Below are positions 31,001 through 40,900 of a stretch of 64,000 nucleotides of DNA, piece after piece. The DNA lies in contig NGZR01000005.1 of NCBI GenBank assembly GCA_002197995.1, positions 868,001-932,000 of the forward strand. Direction: 5' to 3'. The notes beneath the pieces were generated by a model. The model was not told the origin of the DNA, did no database searches, and saw only the letters and a list, made by a program, of their open reading frames with translations. The stretch is from Gaeumannomyces sp. JS-464. Its lineage: Eukaryota > Ascomycota > Sordariomycetes > Magnaporthales > Magnaporthaceae. Each line of letters starts with the position of its first letter. The stretch's first letter is position 1. The position numbers and the translations under genes are program-made.

Positions 31001-33950
31001 AATGTAATTGATAAAACTTGCTAATGCTTGGTATATATAAGCTTAAAAAATAAACAAAGCGCTAGTTAATCCGAATGGTATTACGGTATATTTAAATAAC
31101 TTATATTTGGTACGGAATGCTATTTTCCACTTATTTTTCAATCGAATGCGAATGCGATAATAAACGTCCCGCAAGTTTAATTTAAAAACCATTTAGCTTT
31201 CGCTAGCTTATTTATTAAATTAGATATAAAAGGCAATAAGTAGTGGTTTTTGCGCGTAATCCGGTTTAAAGCTCGGTAATTGATATATAAACGCAAAAAT
31301 CCGTCTTTTTTAAGTACGAATAACATTGGAAAGCCCGCGTTTGCTTTTAAAAAGGTAATCCTTTTTAACGCGAGGTTTTCCTTAAGGTATTTTTTTAATA
31401 CTACTACTTATTTTTCCGAAGTTAAGTATAAAGCTTTTATAAAAGGCTTAGCTTTTTTTTTAATTTAATAGCATATTTGGCTTTTTTTAATAGCGGGAGC
31501 TTTTTCGCTTTCGTATTGGAAAACACGTCGGTATATGTTTACAATCGAAAATTAAACGGCTTTATTAGCTTTTTTCGTTTTTTTCGTTTAACGTAAAAAT
31601 TGCCGGCTCGTAAGTGCTTAATTAGTAATAAGCGGCTATTATATATTTTATTACCGCTTTCGTAAGCTAAACCTAATATGCTAAGAATTTTGCCGTTATA
31701 ATAACAGCTTACTCGCTTAGTTTAAACATTTAAGCGGTATTAAACTTTTACAATTGGTTAGCATTAAACAGGTTAATGCTTTTTCCCGCTATTATCGGGT
31801 ATTTTAAAAGGATGTCCGAAACGTTGGCGCTTTTTCGAATAGCGTAAAAAAGCGCGTAATATCCCGCTTTTAGCCTTTTTTATTTTATGCATTTAGCGTA
31901 ATTTAATACGCTTCGTTACATTTAATAAACGCGTTTTACACGCCGATTAATTCGGGTAATAGCATATATGCTTTTAGGATTTATACTTTTGAACGAACTT
32001 ATAATTATTATATTCGCCGTTACGCTCGTATTAAAATCTACTAGCATTTTAACTGGTCGCTTTATAATTTAAACATTTATGCCCGTTTAAAATAAATAAC
32101 TATGCTTTTTTATATTTAAAATATTAAAACCGCGGAAGTAAAAGTCATTTAGCGGTTAAACTTATTTCCCGATTCGAAATTCGAGTTGGATTACGACCGG
32201 TAATTTTCGTTTTGCGTTAAAGCGCGCTCGTTTTTATTATTATCGCTAATCGCGCGGTCGTAATCGAATTTTTCGTTGTTAAAGTAATAAACGTCGATTG
32301 CTTTTACCTTTTTAAATTTAAAATAACAATCGGCCGCTTAATGGCTTATTTATTCGTAATTATTGCAATTGCCGGGCTTTTGGCCCAAATGGTTTAATTT
32401 TCCCGTTTTACCGTTATAGCTTAACAATTGCTTCGTTTAAAGCGTATTAGGTTTGGAAAAACGGAGGTTTCCCGTTTTCTGGTCGTAACGGCGAAAGTTT
32501 TGCCGTTTCGAGTTAAAGCGGCGCGAATCGTCCCGTTTTTTATATCGGCGCTTTTTCCGCTAATTCGAGCGTTCGTTTTTATCGTCCCTTTTTTAGGCCT
32601 AGTACCCGGATATCCATTACTTTTAATAAAACTTTTAATAAGGACGATAATTGGACGTTTTTGCGTTAAATTTGCTTTTTTTACGGCCTATTTCCTTTTT
32701 GCGGTATTAGCGACGTCCCGGGAAATGTTTTAATTAGTTTACGCGTTTGCTATTAACTTATTTTATAGTTAATTTTGCAAGTAAAAGGAAAACTTTTTTA
32801 ATAATTAAAATAGCTGCTAAAAGTTCGTTTATAAAGTTTTAAATTCGATTTTTTGGGCTAATATTTGCCATTTGGTTAAAAACGACACCGGGAAATCGTA
32901 ATATTTTTAATATAACTGCTTATAAATAATCCAGCTTTAATAAATTTAAATAATTAGGTTTACTCGTTTTTTTTTCAAATAGTTAACGAAATCGATCCAC
33001 GTTTATTATTAGGATTACGTAAATTCGTATAACCTTTTCGCATAGGTTTTTTAATTTGTAATTTTTTGTAATACAATTAAAATATTACTTAAATAATTTG
33101 CATTTATTTAAAAATTTTGTTATATAACGCGTTTTTTTCGCTAATATTTTAAATTTAATTTCGAATTTTTCGAAAAAAAAGCGTAAAATTTTAAAATTTC
33201 CACGTTATATTTTAAAAGTTTCGTATAACGGGTAAAAGGTGTGTAGTTTTTATTTTTAGCAAAAAAAACTTTTTTAAAAATGTTAGCAAATTATAAATTA
33301 CGGTTTTGGGAGTTTTGCGTATTACGATTACGGTTTTTCGGAAAATGTAAACGCCGGTCCGTTAAAAATTCCCGTTTTTTTTTACCCCGGTAATTATAAT
33401 GTAATGCCCCCGAAGCGCGGAATTCCGCGCGTCGGGTAAAACGCGAAAAGCTACGAAACCAAAGCTAATTACGTTTTAAAAAGCGGGCTTTACGCGTAAT
33501 TAACTCCTTTTAACGGTGCTTCCGATAACGTTCCTTTTATACCTATATTTCGGTAGCCTGTAAGTTTAACGCGATCGCTTCGCGGCTTTTAACGAAATTA
33601 AGTCGCAATTATTATTATAAATTTAATTATCGTTAGTTTCGTTACAAACGTAATCGTTTTCGGGGGTGTCGTTTTAGCTCGACTTTTTTAACAAAAAGGT
33701 AAGCGGATTTAAAGCGTAGCTCCGTTTTCGAAAACCGCGATGCATTTGGTTTATAAGGTTTTCCAAAGCGTAATTGCTTTTTTACTCGAAAAGGTTTCGA
33801 AATTTTTCCTCGAATTTCGAAAAAATCGCGGGTTAATAACGTGCCGTTTGCGAGCGAGTATTGGGTCGCGTTGGAACATAAAGCAACGGCTTTTTTTAAA
33901 TTGCCGTACCCGGCGTCGTGTTCGATTAACCGTTTACGTTTATAATAAAC
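28000..33950 (-). pseudogene. Gag-pol polyprotein of gypsy A, RIPped
   Basis: Minus strand. Reverse transcriptase at about 31,520-30,900: VVLKKYLKENLALKRI, LFVLKKDGFLRLYINYRALN, RITRKNHYLLPLISNLINKL, then IYVVYLDDIIVFF with the YLDD box intact. The stretch upstream to 33,950 should hold gag and protease; a basic, partly hydrophilic frame is seen but no domain is certain. Between RNase H and integrase lies an 18-bp tandem repeat (29,083-29,465). Integrase follows to about 28,000. Stops are TAA/TAG throughout. Confidence 0.75.
29083..29465 (-). repeat. 18-bp tandem repeat inside gypsy A pol frame
   Basis: About 21 units of an 18-bp sequence. On the minus (pol) strand each unit codes six residues of the type A-M-P-C-K-I / A-M-P-L-K-K (for example AMPCKIAMPLKKAMPRKAAM). 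The plus strand gives a hydrophobic GIAxxH shadow. The unit length is a multiple of three and the frame is kept. It lies after reverse transcriptase-RNase H and before the integrase zinc region. The same repeat with different unit variants is in copy B at 44,440-44,850. Confidence 0.8.
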
Positions 33951-33987
33951 GGCTCGTATTTTTAAAAGGATGGTAAAAGCTAAAAAA

Positions 33988-34271
33988 TATTACGAGGTAA
34001 GCCGAAAACTTATACGAAGTAATTACGATAACCGTAAACGGTAGTTAAAAGTTAAAAGCTTATATTACTATAAGGTAAATATAACAATTTCAACTTGTTC
34101 CGGCAATTTGGGAATTGCTTTTTACAAGCTGCTTAAGTAACGTGGCCTTTTTTGGGCCCCTTATTACGTGCTTGGGGTGTTTTAAGCTTCCATATAGCTC
34201 GGGCTCGTAAATAGGGCTAAGGCTTTTTGCTATAGCGGTAGCCCGCCATTATCGCGGCGAGCTTTCTTACA
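33988..34271 (-). repeat. 5' LTR of gypsy A (284 bp)
   Basis: Same length and sequence as 18,002-18,285 with scattered transitions. It is followed by target duplication TTACC at 34,272-34,276. The minus-strand internal region starts left of it. Confidence 0.88.
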
Positions 34272-34394
34272 TTACCGATATTTTTATAAAGCTTTTTAGC
34301 AATTTTTTAAGTTCGTTTTTTTTTCTTACGTGTTTTTTTTCGTAGCCGTACCTTTTTTATTTAATTAGGTACTTTTTAAGCCTATTTTTTAACT

Positions 34395-34573
34395 TGTTAT
34401 GGTTTCGTGCTTTAAGCACGGAAGTAATAGCTTAGGGGTTACTTTTAAACCAACTCGTGTATATATAAAAACTACACAACCTTTCCATAGCCTTTTCTTT
34501 TTTCCTCCTTATCTTTTAAAATAACATTACTTTAACCCCTATTAGCGACCACTTAGTGGCTAAGTTTATTACA
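34395..34573 (+). repeat. Solo LTR related to the gypsy K LTR
   Basis: TGTTATGGTTTCGTGC ... GTTTATTACA, 179 bp. The beginning and the ATAACATTACTTTAACCCC block match the K LTR, but the middle differs, so it is a related family. Flanks give only a 4-bp match (AACT on both sides). No polypurine tract or internal region adjoins it. Contains the hairpin CGTGCTTTAAGCACG. Confidence 0.65.
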
Positions 34574-34929
34574 AACTTATAGTTTAAAATTTTTTAACCT
34601 CGTACTCGTTTTTTAACTCGATTTTTAGTAACTCGTTTAACTTTAAGCTAAGTGGTATTAATTTAAACAAAAAACGTGAAAAACCGGGTGGGATTTTATA
34701 ATCGGTAGTAGTTGGAATTTATAATTTACATTCGAAACTTTTTTTAACATTTTAAAAGGTTCCAGTTTTTTATAATTTAGCTTATCGTTTAATCGTTTTG
34801 TTTTAATATTGCGTCGAAAAAGATAAACGTTATTTCCTTTTTTAAAAGTCGGTTTTTTAATCCTTTTTTTATTTGCTAAAATGGTTATACGGTGCTATAC
34901 CTTTTTTAGCTTTGCTTAAAAGTGTTTAT

Positions 34930-35120
34930 TGTAATAAACCTAGCTATTAGGTGGTTGCTAATAGGGGTTAAAATGGTGTTATTTTAAAAGATAAAAAGGA
35001 AGAAAAAAAAGGTTATAAAAAAGGTTATAAAAAGGTTATATGGTTTTTATATATACACGAGTTGGTTTAAAAGTAACCTTTAAACTATTACTTCCGTGCT
35101 TAAAGCACGGAATTATAACA
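34930..35120 (-). repeat. Solo LTR, second copy of the same family, inverted, TSD TTTAT
   Basis: Reverse complement of the family at 34,395: plus strand TGTAATAAACC ... GGAATTATAACA, 191 bp. Flanked by TTTAT at 34,925-34,929 and 35,121-35,125. It sits in the integrase C-terminal region of gypsy M2. It contains three short tandem AAGGTTATAAAA units. Confidence 0.85.
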
Positions 35121-36005
35121 TTTATGCAGTTTAATAAGTTCCGTTATTTGTATTTCCGCTGCCGGGGCGTGTTTTCCTACCTTAAGTTTTTTATACGTTG
35201 TAAGCGTAAACCCGTAATTCGCATAAAACGGTATAATTTTTATGCTTTTATAAATTAAGCTATTATAAGCGAACTAAGCGATAGGAAATAATTATACCTA
35301 ATTATTTTATTTGTAATTAGCGTAATAACGTAAATACTGCTTTTGTTAATCCACGTAATTAGCGCGTGCACCGGGATAAACTCCACACCTCGTGAAGCAA
35401 CGGGCCCAAGGCCCGTGCGCTTCCACGAGCATATAAAAAGGGATTTTCCAATCCCCTTCTTGTAACTAAATTCCTTCCTAAGACATGCATAATACAGGAA
35501 CCAGTACCAGATCTATAGATCTTTGTTTATCACCCCCAACGAAGGGCTCCGAGCCTTTAACAGGAGCAACACTCCTACCAACAGCTTTATAGTTTAATTC
35601 GTTCGCTTCGTTTATTTATTTATTTAAAAGTGGTAAGCTATAAATAAAAAATGTTTTGCTTTTAGCCTATTTGTAAGCCTTTTTTAAAACGTAATTATAA
35701 ACAGCGTATTTTTATCCGTAATTAAACGGTTCGGCGTGCCGTATTCCGCTATTACATATTTAATAAAAATATACGCTAATTTTATAACGTCGCTGCTTTT
35801 TTTATATATTAAAAATAAGGCATATTTAGTAAGCTTGTTTATTATTACTAATACATTATCGTATTTAATTTTAATTGTCGGTTTTTTAAACTGGGAAAGT
35901 TTAATAACGAAATTTATAATAACTTTTTACTATACCTCGCTAAATGCTGGTAAAGGTTATAAAAGCCTATATAGCTTATGCTTGCTGGCTTTATTTTTAA
36001 CATAA
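35121..36005 (-). pseudogene. Integrase of gypsy M2, RIPped and split by a solo LTR
   Basis: Minus strand from about 36,000: KPTIKIKYDNVLVIINKLTK, YKKSSDVIKLAYIFIKYVIA, EYGTPNRLITDKNTLF. This is the integrase core of Ty3/gypsy, with the usual D...LTKYA and GTPxxxxTDxxxxF arrangement. The frame is interrupted by the solo LTR 35,344-35,583 and continues to 35,121. The parallel copy is at 2,711-2,220. Confidence 0.7.
35344..35583 (-). repeat. Solo copia-family LTR, nearly unmutated, TSD GCTTT
   Basis: Plus strand TGTTAATCCACG ... CCTACCAACA, 240 bp. Flanked by GCTTT at 35,339-35,343 and 35,584-35,588. It is a close inverted copy of the LTR at 51,849-52,086 (blocks CACCGGGATAAACTCCACAC, GGTACTGG, AGATCT). 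It keeps CA/TG dinucleotides inside a heavily RIPped neighbourhood. Confidence 0.9.
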
Positions 36006-36305
36006 TTTTCGCAATCTTTTATTGCATTTTATATTTCAGCTCGAGTTTCCGCGAACTCGTGGTATTATTATAACCGTTTCCACGTTTTAATTCCGCTTTA
36101 ATAGCTATTATTACGATTGCGTTTTTAAAAAAAAATGCGGGGCGGCCTAAAGCAAAAGGAAAAGCTAAAACGACCCGTCCTAATGCCCGGCCACGTAACT
36201 ACCCACTACATAATTAACGCAAAATATACTAGCTATAAACATAGCTTACATATTTAATAAGGATATATTAGTTATAAACATAACCCATATATTTAACGGG
36301 GATAT

Positions 36306-36542
36306 TGTTAGTAAAAGTGGTACTCCTATAAGCACGGAGATTTCCTAAAAGGAAAGAACAAAAATCTATAAATCTGGAACTGGTGTTTGTAGTAATGCAT
36401 GTTTTGGGAAGGAATTTAAATATAAAAAGGGGATCGCAAAATCCCCTTTTGTAGGCTCGTGGGAGCGCACGGCCAGTGGGCCTGCGGCTTTACGAAGTGT
36501 AAGCCTTTCCTAAATGCACGCGCTAAATTACGTGGATTAATA
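36306..36542 (-). repeat. 3' LTR of copia I (237 bp)
   Basis: Plus strand TGTTAGTAAAAGTGGTACTC ... CACGTGG-like end CGTGGATTAATA (final CA changed to TA). On the internal side the minus strand has a purine-rich AAAGAAGAATTGCTAG tract. Related LTRs stand at 7,528, 35,344 and 51,849. Confidence 0.7.
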
Positions 36543-36989
36543 CTAGCAATTCTTCTTTAAACGCGTGCATCGGTAAATGCTTGTTTTCCAAATCCCGGGA
36601 TTTTACAATAATAATAACAAAAAAATCCGGATTTGGTAATTTGTTTTTAAAAACAAAAGAAAAAAAGGGAAAAGGACTGTGCTAAATATCGGTAATAACT
36701 ATGGATAAGAATAATAAAAAGTAAAGCAATGTTTGGTTAAGCGCTCGTAAAATTAGGTAATGCCGGATTAAATGCGCATAATAGCAATAAATAAATTTAA
36801 TAAAGATTTATTAGGCCGTGTGCGTGTTAATCGGTGTAATAAAAAGGAGCAAATTAAAAGTATAACTTAAAAGGTTTGGGATATTTTAAAAGCCGTAGGT
36901 CTTAATCGTTGTAATTTGGAATTTGATTTTTACAACCATAAATATCGATATCCCCGCTATTTGCCTATTTGCTTGCCAATTTTTGCTTT

Positions 36990-37890
36990 ATTGTTTTACT
37001 GCTCGATTAATTACCGCGATGGTGTTTACTCGTTTTAAGGGAGCTAGTAAAGGCAAATCCGTTAAAAAAAGTTAAATTGGCGTTAAAACGGTCCCAAACA
37101 GTGGCGTTAAAAAAACTCGTGCCAAAAAGGGAAAAGGCAAATCCTTTGCTCGCCCGCGCTTTGCAAAAGGCAAACAAAGATCGTTCCCATGCCTAAATTG
37201 CTTTAACTTTTTTTTGGCCGGCAAGTTTAATAAAATTAGGTGCTTTAATACCGAGCCGGCCGGCAACCGTTGTTAGTCCTATGCTTTTGGTTATTCGTGC
37301 TAGCCGGTGTAAATAATCTTTTAAGCTTTGGTTTGCTAATTTTTTGCGCTAACGACTGGTAGTTTTAAAATCGCAATGGCTTTAACCAAAAAGTTTATAA
37401 TTGAATATTTCCGCGAGATTACTGTTAATAAAGTATAATGGCTAATTTTTTATTTAGCTATTCCAATGCTTTGTTAACCGTGCTTTCGCCGTTTTTAAAA
37501 TTTCGCGAAATAGCGCACCATTACCAAATGTATAATCCTTTTTAAAAAGGAGAATAGGCCGGTAAAGTTAACGCTAATTTTATTAAAATAAGTGCTGCTA
37601 AGCGGAAAGCGGCGGGCCGCGCTGCCGTTTAGCGTATGTTCGATGCGGCGTTTTTAAAAGTAAGGGACAGCCTATTTAAAACTCCTAACGATAACGAGGA
37701 TAAGGACGAAAAGATAGCCGAAAAGGGAAAAAAGGATAAGGATATTAGTAATATCGACAAATAAGCTGGTAATATGTTCGGCAATGGTGGAGGTTTTTCC
37801 TCAAGCTTAGGATGGTCGTTCGTAGGATCGTTTTCCGGTTGTTTTGGCATTTTAGTGATTTCGTTTTTCTTAGTTACATTGTTAGCCATT
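36990..37890 (+). pseudogene. Cysteine-rich frame antisense to copia pol
   Basis: On the plus strand, opposite to copia pol and between RNase H and 3' LTR. The first part (about 37,030-37,490) reads FKGASKGKSVKKS, GVKTVPNSGVKKTRAKKGKG, RPRFAKGKQRSFPCLNCFNF, KIRCFNTEPAGNRC and YAFGYSC, i.e. a C-x2-C pair followed by single cysteines, after a very basic stretch. A second part in another frame (37,550-37,885) reads ISAAKRKAAGRAAV, DAAFLKVRDSLFKTPNDNED, KDEKIAEKGKKDKD, then Gly-rich and hydrophobic residues. The frame change means an intron or an indel. Stops are TAA/TAG at Gln-type codons. The minus frame 37,889-37,629 is also open, but its composition fits a shadow. Family unnamed; it resembles the frames at 17,051 and 24,725. 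Confidence 0.45.
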
Positions 37891-37949
37891 TTTAAGTTAT
37901 AATAAATCGATTTTAACCGCTTTCCTTCGCTTTTTTTTATTGTTTTTCA

Positions 37950-40900
37950 CATTTTACTTAACTTTCGATTCGTACCGTTATCGTGTTATTTGTAACCAAA
38001 TTTTCCAAATTTTTATTTAGCTAATCCTTAGTTATCGCGTTTGCCGGATTATTTAATTTTGCGATCCAGCGGATTTCGTCGATTTCGCGCTTTTCGTAGG
38101 ATTTTTTAAGTGCTATAATATCGATTATAAGCTTTTTTTCCACTGTTATGCCTAATTGTACGAAGCATTAATATAGCGAAAAGCTATCGGTGCAAATTAT
38201 TAGTTTCGGGGCTTTTTAATTTAGCTTTTTAAAAATCGTTGCGAGCGTTAAATTAAAAACGTAAGCTGTATCGAACTCGCTAACCATCCTGTAAATCTTA
38301 TTTGCGAAAACGCTTTTATAACCCTTTTGCATTTAATTAATGTCCAATGCAAAATGTTTCCGATTAATTAAAAGCTGGTTTTTTAATCGTCGGATTTTTC
38401 GTTGCCTAATATAATTACAAATCCGATTTGTAAATTTAGGTCCGGATTGTTCGCGAATAATCCATTTACGAAAACGTAAAGGTTGGCTTTTTACAAATTT
38501 AATAAAACGTATTTTAATCCTTTTTATGCGTTATTAATTTGCTATTTAATCCTTTTGTTTAATTTAGTTGCGTTTTTTTATTCCGGTTTTTTAACTTGCG
38601 CCGCTACGAAATAGTCGAATGCGGCTTCCGGTTAGCATACGGAATTGATATATGCGTTTCGAGCTTTTTAAACGACATACTTATAACTTAAGCTTTTTAA
38701 ATCGGTTTTTATTAGCTTAAATTTTTCGTTTTAATTTTTTTGTCGAATTTCGAGCTTATTATTTCCTATTAAAATTTTGCATCCGTTAAAGTTTACCTCG
38801 TTTCCCGGTTTAAAAGTCGATTTCGGTTTCGCACGGAAGCTTGTTTTTTTAAGCGCAATTTTTTTTTTTTTAAAAAGTCCGGATTTTTAAAGTTTAAAGT
38901 GTCGTTTATTTGCATGCCTATAATCCCAATGCTTTATCCGCTTTTTAAAATAAGCAAATAAAAATTATAATTCGACGTTTAGCAATTTAGGCGCTTTTTG
39001 TAATGCTTTTGGTAAGTAACGAACCAATGTAAGCTTAATTCCGCGATTTCGTAAAAAGGCTTAGTTATTTTAAGCAAAGTGCCTAGTTTAAACCATATTA
39101 ACAATTTTTTAAATAAGCGCAGGTAAACGTTTTTTTGCAGCTTTAATTTCGACTGGGTGTACGTTTAGCTAATATTTCGGATTATTAAACTAAATTTTAT
39201 AAGTGTAAACGATAGCGCGATTGTTAAAATTAATCGTTAGTTGCATTTTATAATCGTGGGAAATTGCGTAAGGATATTATGGTTTTTTTCGTCGTTATAT
39301 CCCGTAGTTATAAATTTCGATTTTTTAAAAAGGTTTAAGGTTTGCCTTTTTACCTCGTTTACAATTCGTAATCCAAAAATCGTGGCTTTATTAGGGGTTT
39401 TTCCGGTAATCGGCTTAATTACTTTAGCGCCGATAAGTGCTTTTAATTTTTATTGGGTTAACTATTCGAATGGTGGACCGGGAGCTGTAATTTTGCCTTC
39501 CTGTTTAAGTCGGATCGCTAATTGGTAAAATTGGTGCTTTTTAGCGCTTAAAAACGTCGTGTGCATTTGCCGAAGGCTTCGTTTGTTAAGGGTTTTGGGT
39601 AGTACCGTAATTTTAAGTAAAGTGGTTGTTTAATTTTGGAGCTCCTTGTTTTGCTATTTTGTAGCCTTTTTTTTCGGGGGCCTCCTTCGGCGTTTTGGCT
39701 GTTTAAGCTTGGGGTATTCGAAGGGTGCTAACTGCTTTTCGGATTTTTGCACGATAGGTTTTTCTGCTTTATGGTAAGGCTTAACCACCGTATTTTTAAA
39801 AGTCGCGTTACCGTTAACCGTTTTCACCGTAATTAACGTGTTTGTTATGGATAGGACTTTATACGGGCTTTACTATCCGTTTTTCCCGGAATACTAAAAC
39901 CTCGTTTTTTAAAGCTAAAAAGCTCGGAAACACGCGTTTTATGTTTGGTTCGTTGCGTGCAGCCAGTGCTTTTTGCATACGTCGCTTATCGTGTAAAATC
40001 CGGATTTTTGCTATAGCTTTCCTAATTATAGCGGCTTTTTATACCTAGGTTTATAAAGGTAGCGATTCGTTATTAATTCGAAGCATTGCTTTAAAAACGA
40101 GCAATGTAAAGATAAGTCCGTCGGGGCCGGCCGTATCGTTTACGGCTTTTATTGCTTTTTAAAGCACTAAATCGAGGTGCATAAATGGGCACTTTTGTTG
40201 GATAATATTAAAGGCCCGGCGTAAAAGGGCGTAATATTTTTCAACTTTGCCGATTAACTAGTGCGCTTCGATTAGAACCTGCTTATAAGTAATTTTAAAA
40301 AACTTTATTTCCGTTTAAAATTCGCTCGCGGCGAAGTTAATACCGGCATCGTGGGAAATCACGTTAGGGGGTTTTAAATAAACGTCGATTTAATACCGTT
40401 TAAAAGCCTTTTACGTTTCTTTTGCCGATATGTTTTTAAAAAGCGCTGTAATATTAAAAGCTATGCTCGCATTATTACGTAAAGGACTGGCTTGTAATCG
40501 ATGTAAAACACGTTTATAATTATTTCGTAATTAAAGTTAATATCGTTTTAAAGCTTAAACCGAAAGCGTTATAGTGCAAAACCCTTTTTTTAATAAAAAT
40601 GGCACACTCGATTAATTATTGCGAAAGCGTCGCGATTAGCCTCGTGCTTTGCACGTTTTAAAACGTTCCAAAATTTGTCGATAAATGGGTGCTTAAAGCG
40701 TTTATGCACGCGTTTTAGCTTAACCTCCGTAAGGAAAACTGCTCCCGCGATTTTATTTCCGTTATAAAGCTAACTGCTGCCGTAATATGGGTAACGTCGT
40801 TAAGGAAAAACCAAAAGTGGCCGTACCTTTTTATAATTAGGACGCGCGTACCGTCGTTTTTTATAAGCTCGTTGCGTGTATTGTTTAAGTAAACGTGCAA

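Larger units (their letters stand above)
18002..34271 (-). mobile_element. Ty3/gypsy element A, complete, TSD TTACC, containing gypsy K
   Basis: Two 284-bp LTRs (18,002-18,285 and 33,988-34,271) are flanked by TTACC at 17,997-18,001 and 34,272-34,276. On the minus strand the LTR reads TGTAAG...CGTAATA (from an original TG...CA end). A polypurine tract, AAAAAGGGGATAA on the minus strand, abuts 18,286, so the element is minus-oriented. Without the inserted K element (7,332 bp plus 5-bp TSD) it is about 8.9 kb. Two further copies, B (plus, 44,430-48,583) and C (minus, 61,871 on), share LTR length and sequence. Confidence 0.9.
16470..36305 (-). mobile_element. Ty3/gypsy element M2 (outermost host of the nest), 5' part missing
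   Basis: Minus-strand gypsy: integrase at 36,005-35,121, downstream DNA 34,929-34,277 and 18,001-16,784, and 3' LTR 16,470-16,783. Next to the LTR on its internal side lies a polypurine tract on the minus strand (AAAAAGGGGG, 16,784-16,793), which fixes orientation and LTR start (TGATATG). It is interrupted by gypsy A (18,002-34,271, TSD TTACC) and three solo LTRs. On its 5' side it is cut at 36,305 by copia I. An antisense cysteine-cluster frame lies between integrase and LTR (17,051-17,940). Assembling these blocks into one element is inference from strand, order and target duplications. Confidence 0.6.

Noticed and set aside
37629..37889. 86-residue minus frame downstream of copia RNase H as an extra copia protein
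   Set aside because: The plus strand gives a more protein-like charged sequence (NDNEDKDEKIAEKGKKDKD). The minus frame's Ser/Leu/Pro bias fits a shadow, although I cannot exclude it.
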